Origin: a virus
Virus record (IMG/VR): IMGVR_UViG_3300042934_000619
Location: 38,443-102,442 of that record
Direction: 5' to 3' (one strand)
DNA: 64,000 nt
Made by a program: the position numbers and the translations under genes. The notes below the pieces were generated by a model. The model had not been told where the DNA came from, made no database searches, and saw only the letters and a program-made list of their open reading frames with translations. Below, one piece after another: positions 30,462 to 40,541 of the stretch (position 1 is its first letter; the number at the start of each line of letters is the position of its first letter).

Positions 30462-33400
30462 TTACAGTGCCGTAATGGCGGGATATGCGAGGCGCACGTC
30501 AGCTCCGGCCGAATGTGCCTTGACGACCCCGTTCACGGACCGAGTCACAGTAAAGGTCTGCGGATTCACGACCTTGAAGTTGTCGAACCTGGCCTGCGGA
30601 CCGACGTTGGTGTTCCCTGACCCTGCGAAAGCGCGTACGCCGACGCTGGACGATGTGGTGACTGATGTGTCCGTGGTCGACAGTTGCCATGCTCCTGGCT
30701 CAAGGCCAGTCGGCTGCCAGATGCGTGCCTTGATGGCGGTCCCGGTTACTTGAAACCGGACACGGACATTTGTTCCCGGGGTGTGACTGAATGGCACCGT
30801 GTATGTGGCGAGCTGCGCTTCCACGCCAGCCACGCGTTCACGCAGGGTTGCCGTGATCGTGTTGGTCGTGGTGAATTCCAGCCGACACATGTACAGGTCG
30901 ACGTTTCCGTTGGCCCGAACGACCGGTCCGGCGAAAATTGATGCGCCTGTCGCGGTTGCGGCAGTGGTGACATCCACGTACATGTCAATGTCGGCGTTGG
31001 GGGCGGTGACCAGTGCCAGTCGTGAGGAGTTGACTGCGGACATGGTGATGGCGCCGTATCCACCCGTCACGGAATAGTCCGATGCCGTACCGGATACCGA
31101 CCAGGTCTGCCCGGAGTCCGCCGTACCCCATGAACCGGCGGCAACCGCTGTGCTGAAATCGTCGTAGACGCTGCGGGTGCATCCCGTGACGCGCATGACT
31201 TCTCCGCCGACCCGTATGTCGAACGGGAAGTCGTCCGGAAGTTCGTTCTCCACGGTGAGACGGAGCGTCAGCATGTCGGAGTACAGAACGTCGGTCGCAG
31301 GGGGGAAGTCGGGGACCGTCGGAGAAATGTTGACGTACGCCGCGCTCGCCGGGGCGGTGGCCGACGACTGGAACCATGTCCATTCCCCGGCCGTCAGTGA
31401 CTCGGTGGCCGAGTCTGTGGACAGGTAGCCGAAGGAGGCGTCGAACCAGTTGATGTTCAAGTCCACGCTGCGCGTGGTTTCGCACATCTGCCAACCGGAG
31501 AAGGTGTACGTCTTCCCGACGGTAACGGGAGTCATGTCCGAACCGACGTTGGGGAACTCTGTCACTCCGTCCGGGGTGAGCTTCATGGACCATTCACCCA
31601 GGAACGGAGGGATGCCCGGGGTGACCACTCGTTCGACGGTGCATCCGTTACCGGTCCATCCGGTAATGCTGTCCTCGAAGTCGTAGTTCGTGACCAGGGA
31701 CGGGGCCGCGATCACCCACTCCGGACCTTCGGTGACCTTTACGTCGACTTCGGTCTCCGTGGTGGTCAGATCCTCCACCAGTTCGCTGCCGTCGGTGTCC
31801 ACGTGGGTGTAGAGGCTCTGCGGAGACTCCGCCTCGTACGCGACGTTGTACGGACCGTACGGCGTGCAGTTGTACCTGATCGTCCAGTGGTATTGGTCGA
31901 ACGTCTCCGTGTAGCCCTGCACGAGCAGATCGATCGTGTCCGGCGGAAGCCAGACGGGAGGATTGGTGATCTGCATACGACACCCGATGTCCACCAGGAC
32001 AGCATCGGGAATGGACTCCGGAGCGCTGGCCAGATCCACAGTGACCTGCGGGAACCGCGTCTCGTCCCACGTACCGCGATGGAGCAGCCATCCTGCGTGA
32101 TGTGGAGGCTGGTCGTCGTCGTAGAGGTGGAAGGTGTAAGACGTGTCGTACAGTCCGACGCCGTCTGGTGGTGTCTGAGTAGACAGGGCTCCAGTCGTCA
32201 GCGTGGTGCGAGCGAAGGAGCCGCCTTCTCTTGCGACAGTCACGTCATTGGTGACTTGCTGATCATCATCGACCGGGTCGAGGGGCGATACGAGACCGTC
32301 AGATCCTTCGTAATCCAGGGTCAGCGAAGATGTCTGGTTGTAGATGCTGGTGCGTTGCACCAACTTCAAGCCGAGGATGTCACGCTGTTCACCCAGAATC
32401 CCTTGGTCAACTTCTTCTGCACCACGCAGCAGGTCGATGATGGTTCCGCGCGACTGCACACCCATCTGCTGATCACCGAATGCTGTGGTGTACGCGTTGA
32501 TGCTCTCCTCGACTCCGAAACGGTGAACGCGAGCGGCAGCCGTTTCGCCAACCCACCCAATTAGGGCGTTGGTGGCGTTATTGAGCCCCGTGTTCAAGTC
32601 CGACAGCGCAAGATGACCGAACGCGGTGTCGTTCATCAAGCCGTTTTCGCCGAACCGGAACTGCGTCACACGCCCAACGGTGTAGCCGGTGAGCGTGCCG
32701 GAGATGGCGCTGCTGCTGTAGCTGTTGAGCGTGCTGTCGGTGAGGTCGTAAGAGATGACGCGGTAGTCGATGTCGCTACCGTCTTGCGTCAACTCGATAC
32801 CCAGGCTCTTCTTCTTCCCGTTTATGGCGAAGAGGAAGTAGCCAGTGTTCAGGATCTCCGTGCCGTCGTCGTCGTACGCGCGCAGACTCAGTGATCCGTT
32901 GGTGTTCAGGAACACCGACCAGTGCTTTGCTGTACCGGTCTGCGTGAAAGAGTACAGACGTTGCTCAGCAGCGACTCCGGCCTCGGGTACCGCCACGAAT
33001 ACGCGAGTGAAGATGTAATCCGTCTCCGTGTACGCCGGGACGTTCACTTTGAGAGACCCGGTCCCGATCGTCAGAACAGGATCGGAGCCTGCCCAGTCGC
33101 TGTAGGCGGCAGGAGTGACAGTTCCGGTGATCGTCATGGCGGGATGCCCGTCAAAAGCGGAAGCGATACTCGTCGCATCGCTTCCGTCTTCCATCGGCCA
33201 GTAGGCGATGATGTTCTCGCGAAAGGGAGACGTGAATTCCCGATACGCAGGAGACTTTGCAGCGATGGCACCCTGGGAGAGGCGTCGCAGGATGCCAGAT
33301 GCTTCTACCCTCGTGACAACGTCGAAGCCTCCGGTGTCCCATTCGGGTGTCCAGGAAGAGATCTCTCCGACGAACCGAACCTTACGGGTGGCTATCTCCG

Positions 33401-34337
33401 CGTTGCCGTCCTCGTCGTACACCCAGGTCAGACCCGCCTCGTCCACGAAAGACGCGAGGCCCTCAGCCTCGTTCGCGAAGACAGGGTTGGCGACGATGGT
33501 TCCGTCGATCCCGTTGCGGACCTCTGCCGCGTGAACGTAACCCTGCGGTCTCTCGTACGTCGCACCGTTGTAGGCGTTACCGATCTGGAGAGCTGCGGTG
33601 CTGTTGAAAATGCTGGTGGGCGCTCCGCCGGTCTCCGTATCGCCTAGCTGCGTCCAGACGCCGTCGATGGAGTCAGAGGTGTAGAACTGGCAGGTGAAGC
33701 CACCGCTTCCGTTGTCGACGTCCAGGGTGACGCGTACAGCGAGACGCCCGGTCGGCGGGACGGGGAGCGTTTCGGAACACGTGACGGTGTATCCCGTACT
33801 ACCAGTGCCGTCTTCCGACCACGCGAACGTGAGCGCGCCGTTCTGGACGTACATAACCCAGGATCGCTGATCCCCGCTCGTCGTGTACTTCCCCATCAGC
33901 TCCGTCAGGATGGATGCGGTGCCGGAGCCGACCACTCCATCAGCCAGATGCCAGTTGAGCAGCGTCGCGTCCAGGCGGACGTCGATGTCTCCAGTGATGT
34001 CCAGAGCAGCAGTGTCGAGGACGCCGGTGGTATCCGCAGACGATTGTCCAGGGAGCCAGAGCGCCGCGTCTCCCGTCTTGATGGAGACGCGAACGGGCGT
34101 GTTGCGTCCGATCTGCCCGTAGTACGGACTCTCGGGGTTGCGAGGGCTGTACTTGCCATCGCGATTGTCCAGGGAGAAGGAACACCGCCCAGGGTCAATC
34201 TGCTGTCCCCAGTCGGAGCGACCACGCGTGATCTCGATCTGATCGGCGGAACGAACGTCGCCGGTGATGTCGGTCCACGTGGTGCCGTCGAGGCTAATTT
34301 CCACAGAGATCGGAAGTGGAGTCTCCGGAAAAGCCAC
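30462..34337 (-). CDS. minor tail protein (tip/receptor-binding)
   Basis: 1291 residues. The start PISVEISLDGTTWTDITGDV and RGRSDWGQQIDPGRCSFSLDNRDGKYSP are typical of large actinophage minor tail proteins. Several beta-sandwich modules follow (LamG or carbohydrate-binding-like, with repeats of WSVFLNTNGSLSLRAYDDDG type). Likely forms the tail tip and host contact. Follows the tape measure gene as usual. Confidence 0.85.
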   Translation of the reverse strand: MAFPETPLPISVEISLDGTTWTDITGDVRSADQIEITRGRSDWGQQIDPGRCSFSLDNRDGKYSPRNPESPYYGQIGRNTPVRVSIKTGDAALWLPGQSSADTTGVLDTAALDITGDIDVRLDATLLNWHLADGVVGSGTASILTELMGKYTTSGDQRSWVMYVQNGALTFAWSEDGTGSTGYTVTCSETLPVPPTGRLAVRVTLDVDNGSGGFTCQFYTSDSIDGVWTQLGDTETGGAPTSIFNSTAALQIGNAYNGATYERPQGYVHAAEVRNGIDGTIVANPVFANEAEGLASFVDEAGLTWVYDEDGNAEIATRKVRFVGEISSWTPEWDTGGFDVVTRVEASGILRRLSQGAIAAKSPAYREFTSPFRENIIAYWPMEDGSDATSIASAFDGHPAMTITGTVTPAAYSDWAGSDPVLTIGTGSLKVNVPAYTETDYIFTRVFVAVPEAGVAAEQRLYSFTQTGTAKHWSVFLNTNGSLSLRAYDDDGTEILNTGYFLFAINGKKKSLGIELTQDGSDIDYRVISYDLTDSTLNSYSSSAISGTLTGYTVGRVTQFRFGENGLMNDTAFGHLALSDLNTGLNNATNALIGWVGETAAARVHRFGVEESINAYTTAFGDQQMGVQSRGTIIDLLRGAEEVDQGILGEQRDILGLKLVQRTSIYNQTSSLTLDYEGSDGLVSPLDPVDDDQQVTNDVTVAREGGSFARTTLTTGALSTQTPPDGVGLYDTSYTFHLYDDDQPPHHAGWLLHRGTWDETRFPQVTVDLASAPESIPDAVLVDIGCRMQITNPPVWLPPDTIDLLVQGYTETFDQYHWTIRYNCTPYGPYNVAYEAESPQSLYTHVDTDGSELVEDLTTTETEVDVKVTEGPEWVIAAPSLVTNYDFEDSITGWTGNGCTVERVVTPGIPPFLGEWSMKLTPDGVTEFPNVGSDMTPVTVGKTYTFSGWQMCETTRSVDLNINWFDASFGYLSTDSATESLTAGEWTWFQSSATAPASAAYVNISPTVPDFPPATDVLYSDMLTLRLTVENELPDDFPFDIRVGGEVMRVTGCTRSVYDDFSTAVAAGSWGTADSGQTWSVSGTASDYSVTGGYGAITMSAVNSSRLALVTAPNADIDMYVDVTTAATATGASIFAGPVVRANGNVDLYMCRLEFTTTNTITATLRERVAGVEAQLATYTVPFSHTPGTNVRVRFQVTGTAIKARIWQPTGLEPGAWQLSTTDTSVTTSSSVGVRAFAGSGNTNVGPQARFDNFKVVNPQTFTVTRSVNGVVKAHSAGADVRLAYPAITAL

Positions 34338-34359
34338 GGTGTTCCTCCCCTGGAATCAC

Positions 34360-37300
34360 TTATTTTCCGAGGACCGCCTGAACGTTTCCACCACGATGAC
34401 GAATGGACTTGCGCAGGGGGTCGATGATGACTTCGCCGATGTTGTTACCGCCGATGTTCAGCTGAATGATCATCGGCTCACCCGCCCGAGCACTGGTGTG
34501 GCTCGCCCCACCGGAACTGCCCGACGAAACGTCGAGCATCGAATCCCAGGAGTGCTGCGGACGGCTGTTCTTCTCGATACCGAGAGCGAAGCCTTCGGCC
34601 GTGAAGTGTCCGAGTTTTTGCATGACGCGGGAAGGGGACCTGATCCCCAGCGCCCGCTTGATCGCCTTCTCCATGGATTTGGCGATACTCATCATCGTCT
34701 TCTCGATGACTTTCTTCTGGGCCGTGAGACCCTTGACCAGACCCTCGGCGGCCTTGATTCCCGCCGCGTACAAGGCGTCAGAAGCAACGTCACCTGCATC
34801 GTCAGCTGACTGACGAATGCTCTGGTTCATGGCGTTGATCTGCTTGATCTGGGACGACGAAGCGCTCATCAGCGCTGTTGCCGTCTCCAGTCCTCCGCCT
34901 GTAACACCCGCCTGAGCCACCTGCTCCAGAATGTGTCCCGAGAACCCGCGCTTCTTGAGCGTGGCGAGGACCGACTGGAACTGCTTGGCGCTGTTGGAGT
35001 CGCCGGTCATCTGGCTCATGATGGTGTTGAGCGTGACCTGCGAGTCCTCACGGGACGCGGACCTTGTGAGGTCCAGCTCGCTGATGATTCCGTTCTTGAC
35101 GGATTCCTTGAGCTGCGCTGCGGCATCCTTGAGGCCGTCCAGTTTCTCCTTGGCCTTCTCCAAGGACTTGTTCACCGACGACAGTTTGGTCTGGTACTTG
35201 AGCAGGCCCTTGCCCGCCGAGTCCAGCTGCTTGAGCAGGCGGGACTCGGTCCGGCCGCTGGTGGACTTCTTAATGGATGAGCGCATCCGGTTCAGGTCGT
35301 CAACCAGATCCTGACGGCTGTCCATCTTCGTCATGGCGGAGAGGAACTCGGAGTTCTTGTTGCCAGCGAACTGGCCGAACCGGGACACCGTCAGATACGG
35401 GACCAGATCGTCGCGGGCCTCGCGCATCTTCTTTGCCGCACTGCCACCGCTGGCGAACTTCGGAAGCAGTCCCATGTTGATGCGCCGCATGGCGTCAACG
35501 CCGTACTTGTCGACGGCGGCAGCGCGCATGACGAACTCGCCTCGGGAGAGGCGCGCGACGATACCGTCCGACGTCTTCGTACCCGGACCTTGAAGAACGC
35601 TGCCGGAGATGCTGGCGCCCTTGGCGAACCGCCTCATCGGGAGAGAGGAAGCGGAGCCGCCCTGTGCACCGAACGGCCGTGCCACTTGGTTGTCGTATCG
35701 GCGTTGTACGTTGATGTATGCCGTACCGAGAACGGAACCGACGATACCGCCGACGGCGCCATGGAATTGTGAGGCGTCGGCCGAAATGAAGATCTTCTTG
35801 TTGCTGAGTCGGTTCCGTGCCTCTTGTGCTGCGGCAATGGGGCCGAGGGCGTTGCCCACCGCTGCCGAGAACGAGAGTTTTTTGCCGCTGAGTCGGTCCC
35901 GTGCTCCTTGAACGGCGCCTATGTCGGCGCTGGCCGCCCCTGTCTCTGCCGATATTTTGAATGACCCGTCGGGCATGCGGGTGACCGTGTACCCGAGGTC
36001 CTCCAGAATCCGCTGAGCTTCACTGGTGAGCGCCTGAACCGTGATGGTCTCCGCGTGCGGTGTCGCTTCCATCGCCGCGATGACGGCATCAAGGCTGGTG
36101 ATGGCTCCGGCCGTCTCCGCCTTGACGACGAGGTCTCTTGACGGGGGGATGCCGAGGATCTGGTCCGCCAGTGCTTGGGCCTGCTCTTCGTTCAGGCCCC
36201 AGCCGTCGGCCATCTCGATGAGACTCTTCCGGCCGTCCTTCCAGCGCTGGTTGATCTGTTCCCAGGGGGCGTTGGCATCGACGGCCGTGTCCGTGGCTTC
36301 GCGCGTGGTGCGTGCGATGTTGGACAGCATCTCGTAGGCGTCACGGCCTGCCTGTCCGTGGCGGACAAGCTGTCCGTTCGTCCACGACAGCGACTCGCCC
36401 CACTTGTTCTGCTTCTTCGTCGCGTCGGCGATGGCCTGTTCCTGCGCCGCCTGAGCGTCGAGGTGGCCACGGTTCAGGTCGGCCAGGGCCTGGATCTGCC
36501 CGATCAGCTCCTTGACGGAGCTGGCGTGGTTCCGTGTCTCGGCAGCCGCAGTGGCCTCTGCTTCAGCGACTTGCCTGGCCAGGGACTCACGCTCGCTCAG
36601 GGCTTCATTCAGGTCTTCGTCCGTGGCGCCGACACCGGCAAGGAAGTCGGCCCCGTTGTCGCCCAGAGCGAGGTCGCTGTTACGTGCCTCCTTCATCTTC
36701 GCGATGCGTTCGTCGACCTGGGACAGCTTGTTCTTGAGGGAGTCGACGTCTGAGCCGGTGGAACGGAAGACGCCGCCGAGGCCGTCGATGCGCTGCTCGA
36801 ACTTTCCGACGCCGCCGATGCTGCCCGTGATCTGAGAAAGCACATCGCCGAACATTCGGTCGAGGAACGACATGCCGCCCTCGACCAGGTGGAGAACCCC
36901 GGACAGTGCACGGAAGACACCGACCAGCAGGGCCGTTGCCGTTGCGGACTGCGACATGGCGTTGGTGAACTGGCCGAAGTTGACCAGCAGGTTCTTGACC
37001 TCTGTGCCGAGGGTCTTCCAGACGTTACTGAGACCTTCGGCGCCGCCGCCTTCCGTCATCGACGCGAACATGTCGCCGAGGCCGGAGCCGATCATGCCCA
37101 TGGCCGATCGGAAGCCCTCCATCACCGGGCCGGACCTGCTCAGCGCCTGCTCGAATCCGGGCAGCGCGTACTCGATCAGGTCGGTGAGACCGCCCATGAA
37201 GTCTTTGGCCAGTGGCGCGGACGCCGCGAAGGCGCGCGTCAGTGCGGGCTGCATCCGTCGAGCGGAGGCTCCCACCTGATCCAGACCATCGGAAAGAGCG

Positions 37301-38688
37301 GACTGCATAGGGAGAGCGGACTCCGACAGGACATCGTCCAGGGTGTCCTTCATCCGGCTGAAGGCGGACCTCACCTGTGTGCTGCCGCGTAGCGCGAAAG
37401 CTCCCAGGGCGATGAACGCGCCACCAAGTGCCGTGACAAGCAGGGCGCCCAATGCCTGAGCGATAGGACCGATCAGGACCAGCGCGGCGATCAGGATCGC
37501 TGTCCAGCGTCGGTTGACGTTGATGACGCTGCCCACTTGGCGCAGCGCTCCCAGCAGTCCGCCGACGCCGCGAACGGCCCCGCGCATGCTGCTGGTCATA
37601 CCGTCGCCGATGCCGATCAGGGAACGGCGGAGCGCACCACTGTGATGGCTGGTGTCGCGCATCCGGTGCTGGAATATCAGCAGACGGGAGTCGAGCCTGT
37701 CGAAAACGCTCCCGTCGTCACCCAGCAGGCGCAACTGTGCCCGCAGGTAGGCGATCTCGCGGGAGCTGTCACGAAAGGCGCCGCGCGTCAGGGCACCGGC
37801 GCTCCGCAGTCCACGTGCCCCGTTCGCGGCCTGAGTCAGACCGCGCGACAAGGCGTTGAACTCGCGCTGGCTCAGGCGCCCGTTCCGTGCCGCTTCTCCG
37901 AGGAGGCGCGTCATGACGCGCAGGTCTCCGGAGAGTGACTGTGCCGTGCTGTGCGCCCGCGCGTTGCTGGTGCTGACGCCGTTCATGGCGTTGCTGACGG
38001 CCTGAAGCGCACGAGCCATGCGGTTGAGGTCGTTTCCGCCGAGGCCCTGGAACCGGCCCGTCATTCCCTCGTCGTTGTCCCCGATGCTGGACAGGCGGGT
38101 GACGTGGCGGCGGAAGTCCGCCTCCTCCTGGCGGAGTCGTGCCGCCGTCTGTGCTGCGATACGACGGCGCTCTGCTTCTGCGCGACGGTTGCGCGCTGTT
38201 GCTTCGCGTTGGAGCCGCGCCTCTTCCGCATCACGTCGAGCGTTCTCACGCAGGGCTTCGGCGTGCGCCTGAGCGATCTCACGTGCACTGCGCTGTGCAA
38301 CAGCGCTGTGACGCCGGATCTCGTTGTCCAGGCGGTCGAACTCCAGCCTGGACTCTTCGAGTTCGTTGCGGAGGCTGTGGAACTCTTCCTCTGTGACTTC
38401 ACCTGCGCGGGCGGCCAGCCGGAGATCGCGCCCCAGGAGACCCATGGACCGCCGCATGTAGTCCATCTCGTGCCCGGCCAGGCTTCCGGCGCGCTGCATC
38501 TGTCCGAGGCGTCCGGAGACGCCTCGGATGCTCTGGCTGAGCCGGTCGGCGCGGTTGGACGCCATGTTGCTGGTCTGCGCCAGGCCACGGATGTCGCCGT
38601 CCATGCCATTCATTCGCCGACGAATGTCGGCGAATTCGCCCCGTGTCATGTCCCGGACTCGGACAGTAAGAGTGATGTCATCAGCCAT
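34360..38688 (-). CDS. tape measure protein
   Basis: 1442 residues, the longest gene of the window. The N-terminal 350 residues are coiled coil; a hydrophobic stretch lies near 390-440 (AILIAALVLIGPIAQALGALLVTALGGAF), and the C-terminus is helical again. It sets tail length; by the usual 0.15 nm per residue the tail would be roughly 200 nm. It overlaps the tail assembly chaperone extension by 8 bases. Confidence 0.93.
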   Translation of the reverse strand: MADDITLTVRVRDMTRGEFADIRRRMNGMDGDIRGLAQTSNMASNRADRLSQSIRGVSGRLGQMQRAGSLAGHEMDYMRRSMGLLGRDLRLAARAGEVTEEEFHSLRNELEESRLEFDRLDNEIRRHSAVAQRSAREIAQAHAEALRENARRDAEEARLQREATARNRRAEAERRRIAAQTAARLRQEEADFRRHVTRLSSIGDNDEGMTGRFQGLGGNDLNRMARALQAVSNAMNGVSTSNARAHSTAQSLSGDLRVMTRLLGEAARNGRLSQREFNALSRGLTQAANGARGLRSAGALTRGAFRDSSREIAYLRAQLRLLGDDGSVFDRLDSRLLIFQHRMRDTSHHSGALRRSLIGIGDGMTSSMRGAVRGVGGLLGALRQVGSVINVNRRWTAILIAALVLIGPIAQALGALLVTALGGAFIALGAFALRGSTQVRSAFSRMKDTLDDVLSESALPMQSALSDGLDQVGASARRMQPALTRAFAASAPLAKDFMGGLTDLIEYALPGFEQALSRSGPVMEGFRSAMGMIGSGLGDMFASMTEGGGAEGLSNVWKTLGTEVKNLLVNFGQFTNAMSQSATATALLVGVFRALSGVLHLVEGGMSFLDRMFGDVLSQITGSIGGVGKFEQRIDGLGGVFRSTGSDVDSLKNKLSQVDERIAKMKEARNSDLALGDNGADFLAGVGATDEDLNEALSERESLARQVAEAEATAAAETRNHASSVKELIGQIQALADLNRGHLDAQAAQEQAIADATKKQNKWGESLSWTNGQLVRHGQAGRDAYEMLSNIARTTREATDTAVDANAPWEQINQRWKDGRKSLIEMADGWGLNEEQAQALADQILGIPPSRDLVVKAETAGAITSLDAVIAAMEATPHAETITVQALTSEAQRILEDLGYTVTRMPDGSFKISAETGAASADIGAVQGARDRLSGKKLSFSAAVGNALGPIAAAQEARNRLSNKKIFISADASQFHGAVGGIVGSVLGTAYINVQRRYDNQVARPFGAQGGSASSLPMRRFAKGASISGSVLQGPGTKTSDGIVARLSRGEFVMRAAAVDKYGVDAMRRINMGLLPKFASGGSAAKKMREARDDLVPYLTVSRFGQFAGNKNSEFLSAMTKMDSRQDLVDDLNRMRSSIKKSTSGRTESRLLKQLDSAGKGLLKYQTKLSSVNKSLEKAKEKLDGLKDAAAQLKESVKNGIISELDLTRSASREDSQVTLNTIMSQMTGDSNSAKQFQSVLATLKKRGFSGHILEQVAQAGVTGGGLETATALMSASSSQIKQINAMNQSIRQSADDAGDVASDALYAAGIKAAEGLVKGLTAQKKVIEKTMMSIAKSMEKAIKRALGIRSPSRVMQKLGHFTAEGFALGIEKNSRPQHSWDSMLDVSSGSSGGASHTSARAGEPMIIQLNIGGNNIGEVIIDPLRKSIRHRGGNVQAVLGK

Positions 38689-38893
38689 CGTGGCTGCCCT
38701 TTCTGTCCTTGCCCATGTCGTACAGCTCGACCAGCTGAAGAAGCTCTACGTCCTCATCGAGGATCTGGCTGGGCAGTACGTGGAAGAATTGACACAGGGA
38801 GATGAGGAGTTCGGCCCTGGCGTATTCCGCAGGCTTCGTTACAACGTTTCCGTCGGAATCGACTCCACCAGGGAAGGCTCGCCAGTCACGGAC
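38681..38893 (-). CDS. tail assembly chaperone, frameshift extension
   Basis: This frame continues the tail assembly chaperone after a -1 slip on A-AAA-AAG at 38899-38893 and reads VRDWRAFPGGVDSDGN ... DMGKDRKGSHDG (about 70 residues). It has no good start of its own. The long product would be the GT-type chaperone that guides tail tube assembly around the tape measure. Confidence 0.8.
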   Translation of the reverse strand, partial: VRDWRAFPGGVDSDGNVVTKPAEYARAELLISLCQFFHVLPSQILDEDVELLQLVELYDMGKDRKGSHDG

Positions 38894-39228
38894 TTTTTTT
38901 CCGTGGCCTCCGGAACGGTGGCGAGAGCCTGCGTCCATGCGTTGATGACGTACATGTTCATCACGAAGTCGTTGGTGACAACGCCGTCGTACGTCGTCGG
39001 CACCGCCTCTCCGGTCACCTCGTCTTCGAGGTTCCAGGAGACGAGGTGGTCCGCGAACATGCGCAGCATGCCCTCGGTCTCCGCGTCTCCCTCAGTGCCA
39101 GGAGCACTGAGGGAGACGATCTCCAGGTACTCGCCCGTGGTGAGGCCACGGACCTTGACCTCAAGACCCTCGTACTCCGTGCCGGTGAAGTCGAGGTTGT
39201 AGATCTTGCGCTTGCGCTTGAACGCCAT
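38839..39228 (-). CDS. tail assembly chaperone (short form)
   Basis: 129 residues in the unshifted frame. FTGTEYEGLEVKVRGLTTGEYLEIVSL is typical of siphovirus tail assembly chaperones. It sits immediately upstream of the tape measure gene, with the frameshift site near its end, as in gpG/gpGT of lambda. Confidence 0.85.
   Translation of the reverse strand: MAFKRKRKIYNLDFTGTEYEGLEVKVRGLTTGEYLEIVSLSAPGTEGDAETEGMLRMFADHLVSWNLEDEVTGEAVPTTYDGVVTNDFVMNMYVINAWTQALATVPEATEKKSVTGEPSLVESIPTETL
38893..38899 (-). promoter_or_regulatory. -1 ribosomal frameshift slippery site
   Basis: The minus strand reads GAA AAA AAG in the upstream frame: heptamer A-AAA-AAG, the same as in dnaX. A -1 slip joins the chaperone frame exactly to the downstream frame. 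Confidence 0.8.
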
Positions 39229-39256
39229 TGCTTCTCCCCGGTGTTGGGCATGAAGA

Positions 39257-39284
39257 AGACCCGTCGCAAGAATGCGACGGGTCT
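39257..39284 (-). terminator. terminator hairpin after HNH gene
   Basis: A 12-bp perfect stem, AGACCCGTCGCA/TGCGACGGGTCT, with a 4-nt loop, followed on the minus strand by TCTTC. It separates the HNH gene from the tail assembly chaperone. Confidence 0.8.
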
Positions 39285-39303
39285 ACCGAGTTGTTCTATT
39301 TTG

Positions 39304-40071
39304 TTAGTGTCCTTCGTGTGGACACTTTCCGCCGTTGAGTTGTCGTCCGTGGTTGCAGTTATGGCACAGGACGCGGAACCCTTCGGGGTATCCGTTTTTC
39401 CTCAACCAGATCCAGAACCCTCCGCCACCCGTGGCGAGCCTGTGCTGCCGTCCTCCACCGTCGATGTGATCAAGGGCGAGGAACAGCGGCTGGGTTTCGC
39501 CGCAGCAGATGCACTGGGGCGTACCGCTGCTGTAGTGGGTGAGGGCGGCGTGCCGCTGAGCGCGATACCGCTCCGCCCGCTGCTCGCCGAGAAGCGCTTC
39601 TCGGCAATCCGGCGAACAGTATTTTTTCTGCGTCTGCGATCCGACGAACTCGGCACCGCAGTGCTTGCACTTGCGGCCAACGAGCGGGCGGCAATCGTGG
39701 CAGTTCGTTTCTGAGCTGTTGATGTGACGCCAGAACCGGCGCGAACAGTTGTGGCACGTCAGCGATTCATACTTCTTGTTTTCGCAGGACTTGCAACTGT
39801 TCCGTGGTCCACGGTTCGGTCCACGGCTCTGGAACTGGTCGATGGGCTTGGTCTCCTGGCACTTCCGACACACCTTCATGCCGTCAGGTGCCACAAGTCC
39901 GAGGCAGGCATCGCAGATTCCGCAGTTCCGGCAGGGCCGATCGTAACTCTCTCGGGGCGGCTTGGGCTTCCGAAGAGCGGCGATCTGCTGCGGGCGACAC
40001 GCGCGACACCAGGCGTGCGCTTGCCCGCATGACTTGACGGAGTACCTGCCTGCGGCAGCCCCCTGGACCAT
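39304..40071 (-). CDS. HNH endonuclease with multiple zinc motifs
   Basis: 255 residues. At least four CxxC-type pairs (CRNCGICDAC, CRKC, CKSC, CHNC, CKHC, CCGE) form zinc knuckles. The C-terminal ALDHIDGGG ... VLCHNCNHGR is the HNH active site (His, Asn). Free-standing HNH genes of this type behave as homing endonucleases. It sits between two tail genes and is bracketed by hairpins, as an inserted cassette would be. Confidence 0.88.
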   Translation of the reverse strand: MVQGAAAGRYSVKSCGQAHAWCRACRPQQIAALRKPKPPRESYDRPCRNCGICDACLGLVAPDGMKVCRKCQETKPIDQFQSRGPNRGPRNSCKSCENKKYESLTCHNCSRRFWRHINSSETNCHDCRPLVGRKCKHCGAEFVGSQTQKKYCSPDCREALLGEQRAERYRAQRHAALTHYSSGTPQCICCGETQPLFLALDHIDGGGRQHRLATGGGGFWIWLRKNGYPEGFRVLCHNCNHGRQLNGGKCPHEGH

Positions 40072-40079
40072 GACTAGAC

Positions 40080-40105
40080 CTCCGGGTCAGCGACTTGACC
40101 CGGAG
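40080..40105 (-). terminator. terminator hairpin before HNH gene
   Basis: A 10-bp perfect stem, CTCCGGGTCA/TGACCCGGAG, with a 6-nt loop, just after the tail protein gene at 40112. Confidence 0.7.
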
Positions 40106-40111
40106 ACTATA

Positions 40112-40519
40112 TCAAGACCAAGTTGGCACGGTTCCATCACTCAGCTGACCAGGAACAGCCCAGGTGAGTTCACCGGAGTCCGAGCGGGTCAGCGGGTAGT
40201 CGGTGAAGATGCACTCGTTGTTGAGCGACTGGCCCGACACGGTGATGCTGACGGTGCGTGAGACGGAGGTCGACGGAACCGTCTTGAAGACCGCGTGAGA
40301 GGCGTTCGCGGCGTCGTTGAAGACGCCGTTCAGGGTGACCGTGAAGTCGGCCAGCAGAAGCAGACGCTCGAACGCCGACTTGTCGATACCCGTGGTGTCC
40401 TGAGTCGCGCGCGGCGTCGCGAACTCAAGGTTGGTCACATCGTTGCGGATGTCCTGCGGAGACCCCGAGCTGTCGTCGACCGACAGCGTAGTCCACGCGA
40501 GGCCACTCTCCTTTGCCAT
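40112..40519 (-). CDS. tail tube-like protein
   Basis: 135 residues. It shares TGIDKSAFERL and the general layout with the larger tail protein at 41007, so the two are paralogues. Probably a tail tube or tail-associated beta-sandwich protein. Confidence 0.75.
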   Translation of the reverse strand: MAKESGLAWTTLSVDDSSGSPQDIRNDVTNLEFATPRATQDTTGIDKSAFERLLLLADFTVTLNGVFNDAANASHAVFKTVPSTSVSRTVSITVSGQSLNNECIFTDYPLTRSDSGELTWAVPGQLSDGTVPTWS

Positions 40520-40541
40520 TGCAAATCACTCCCTCAAGAGT

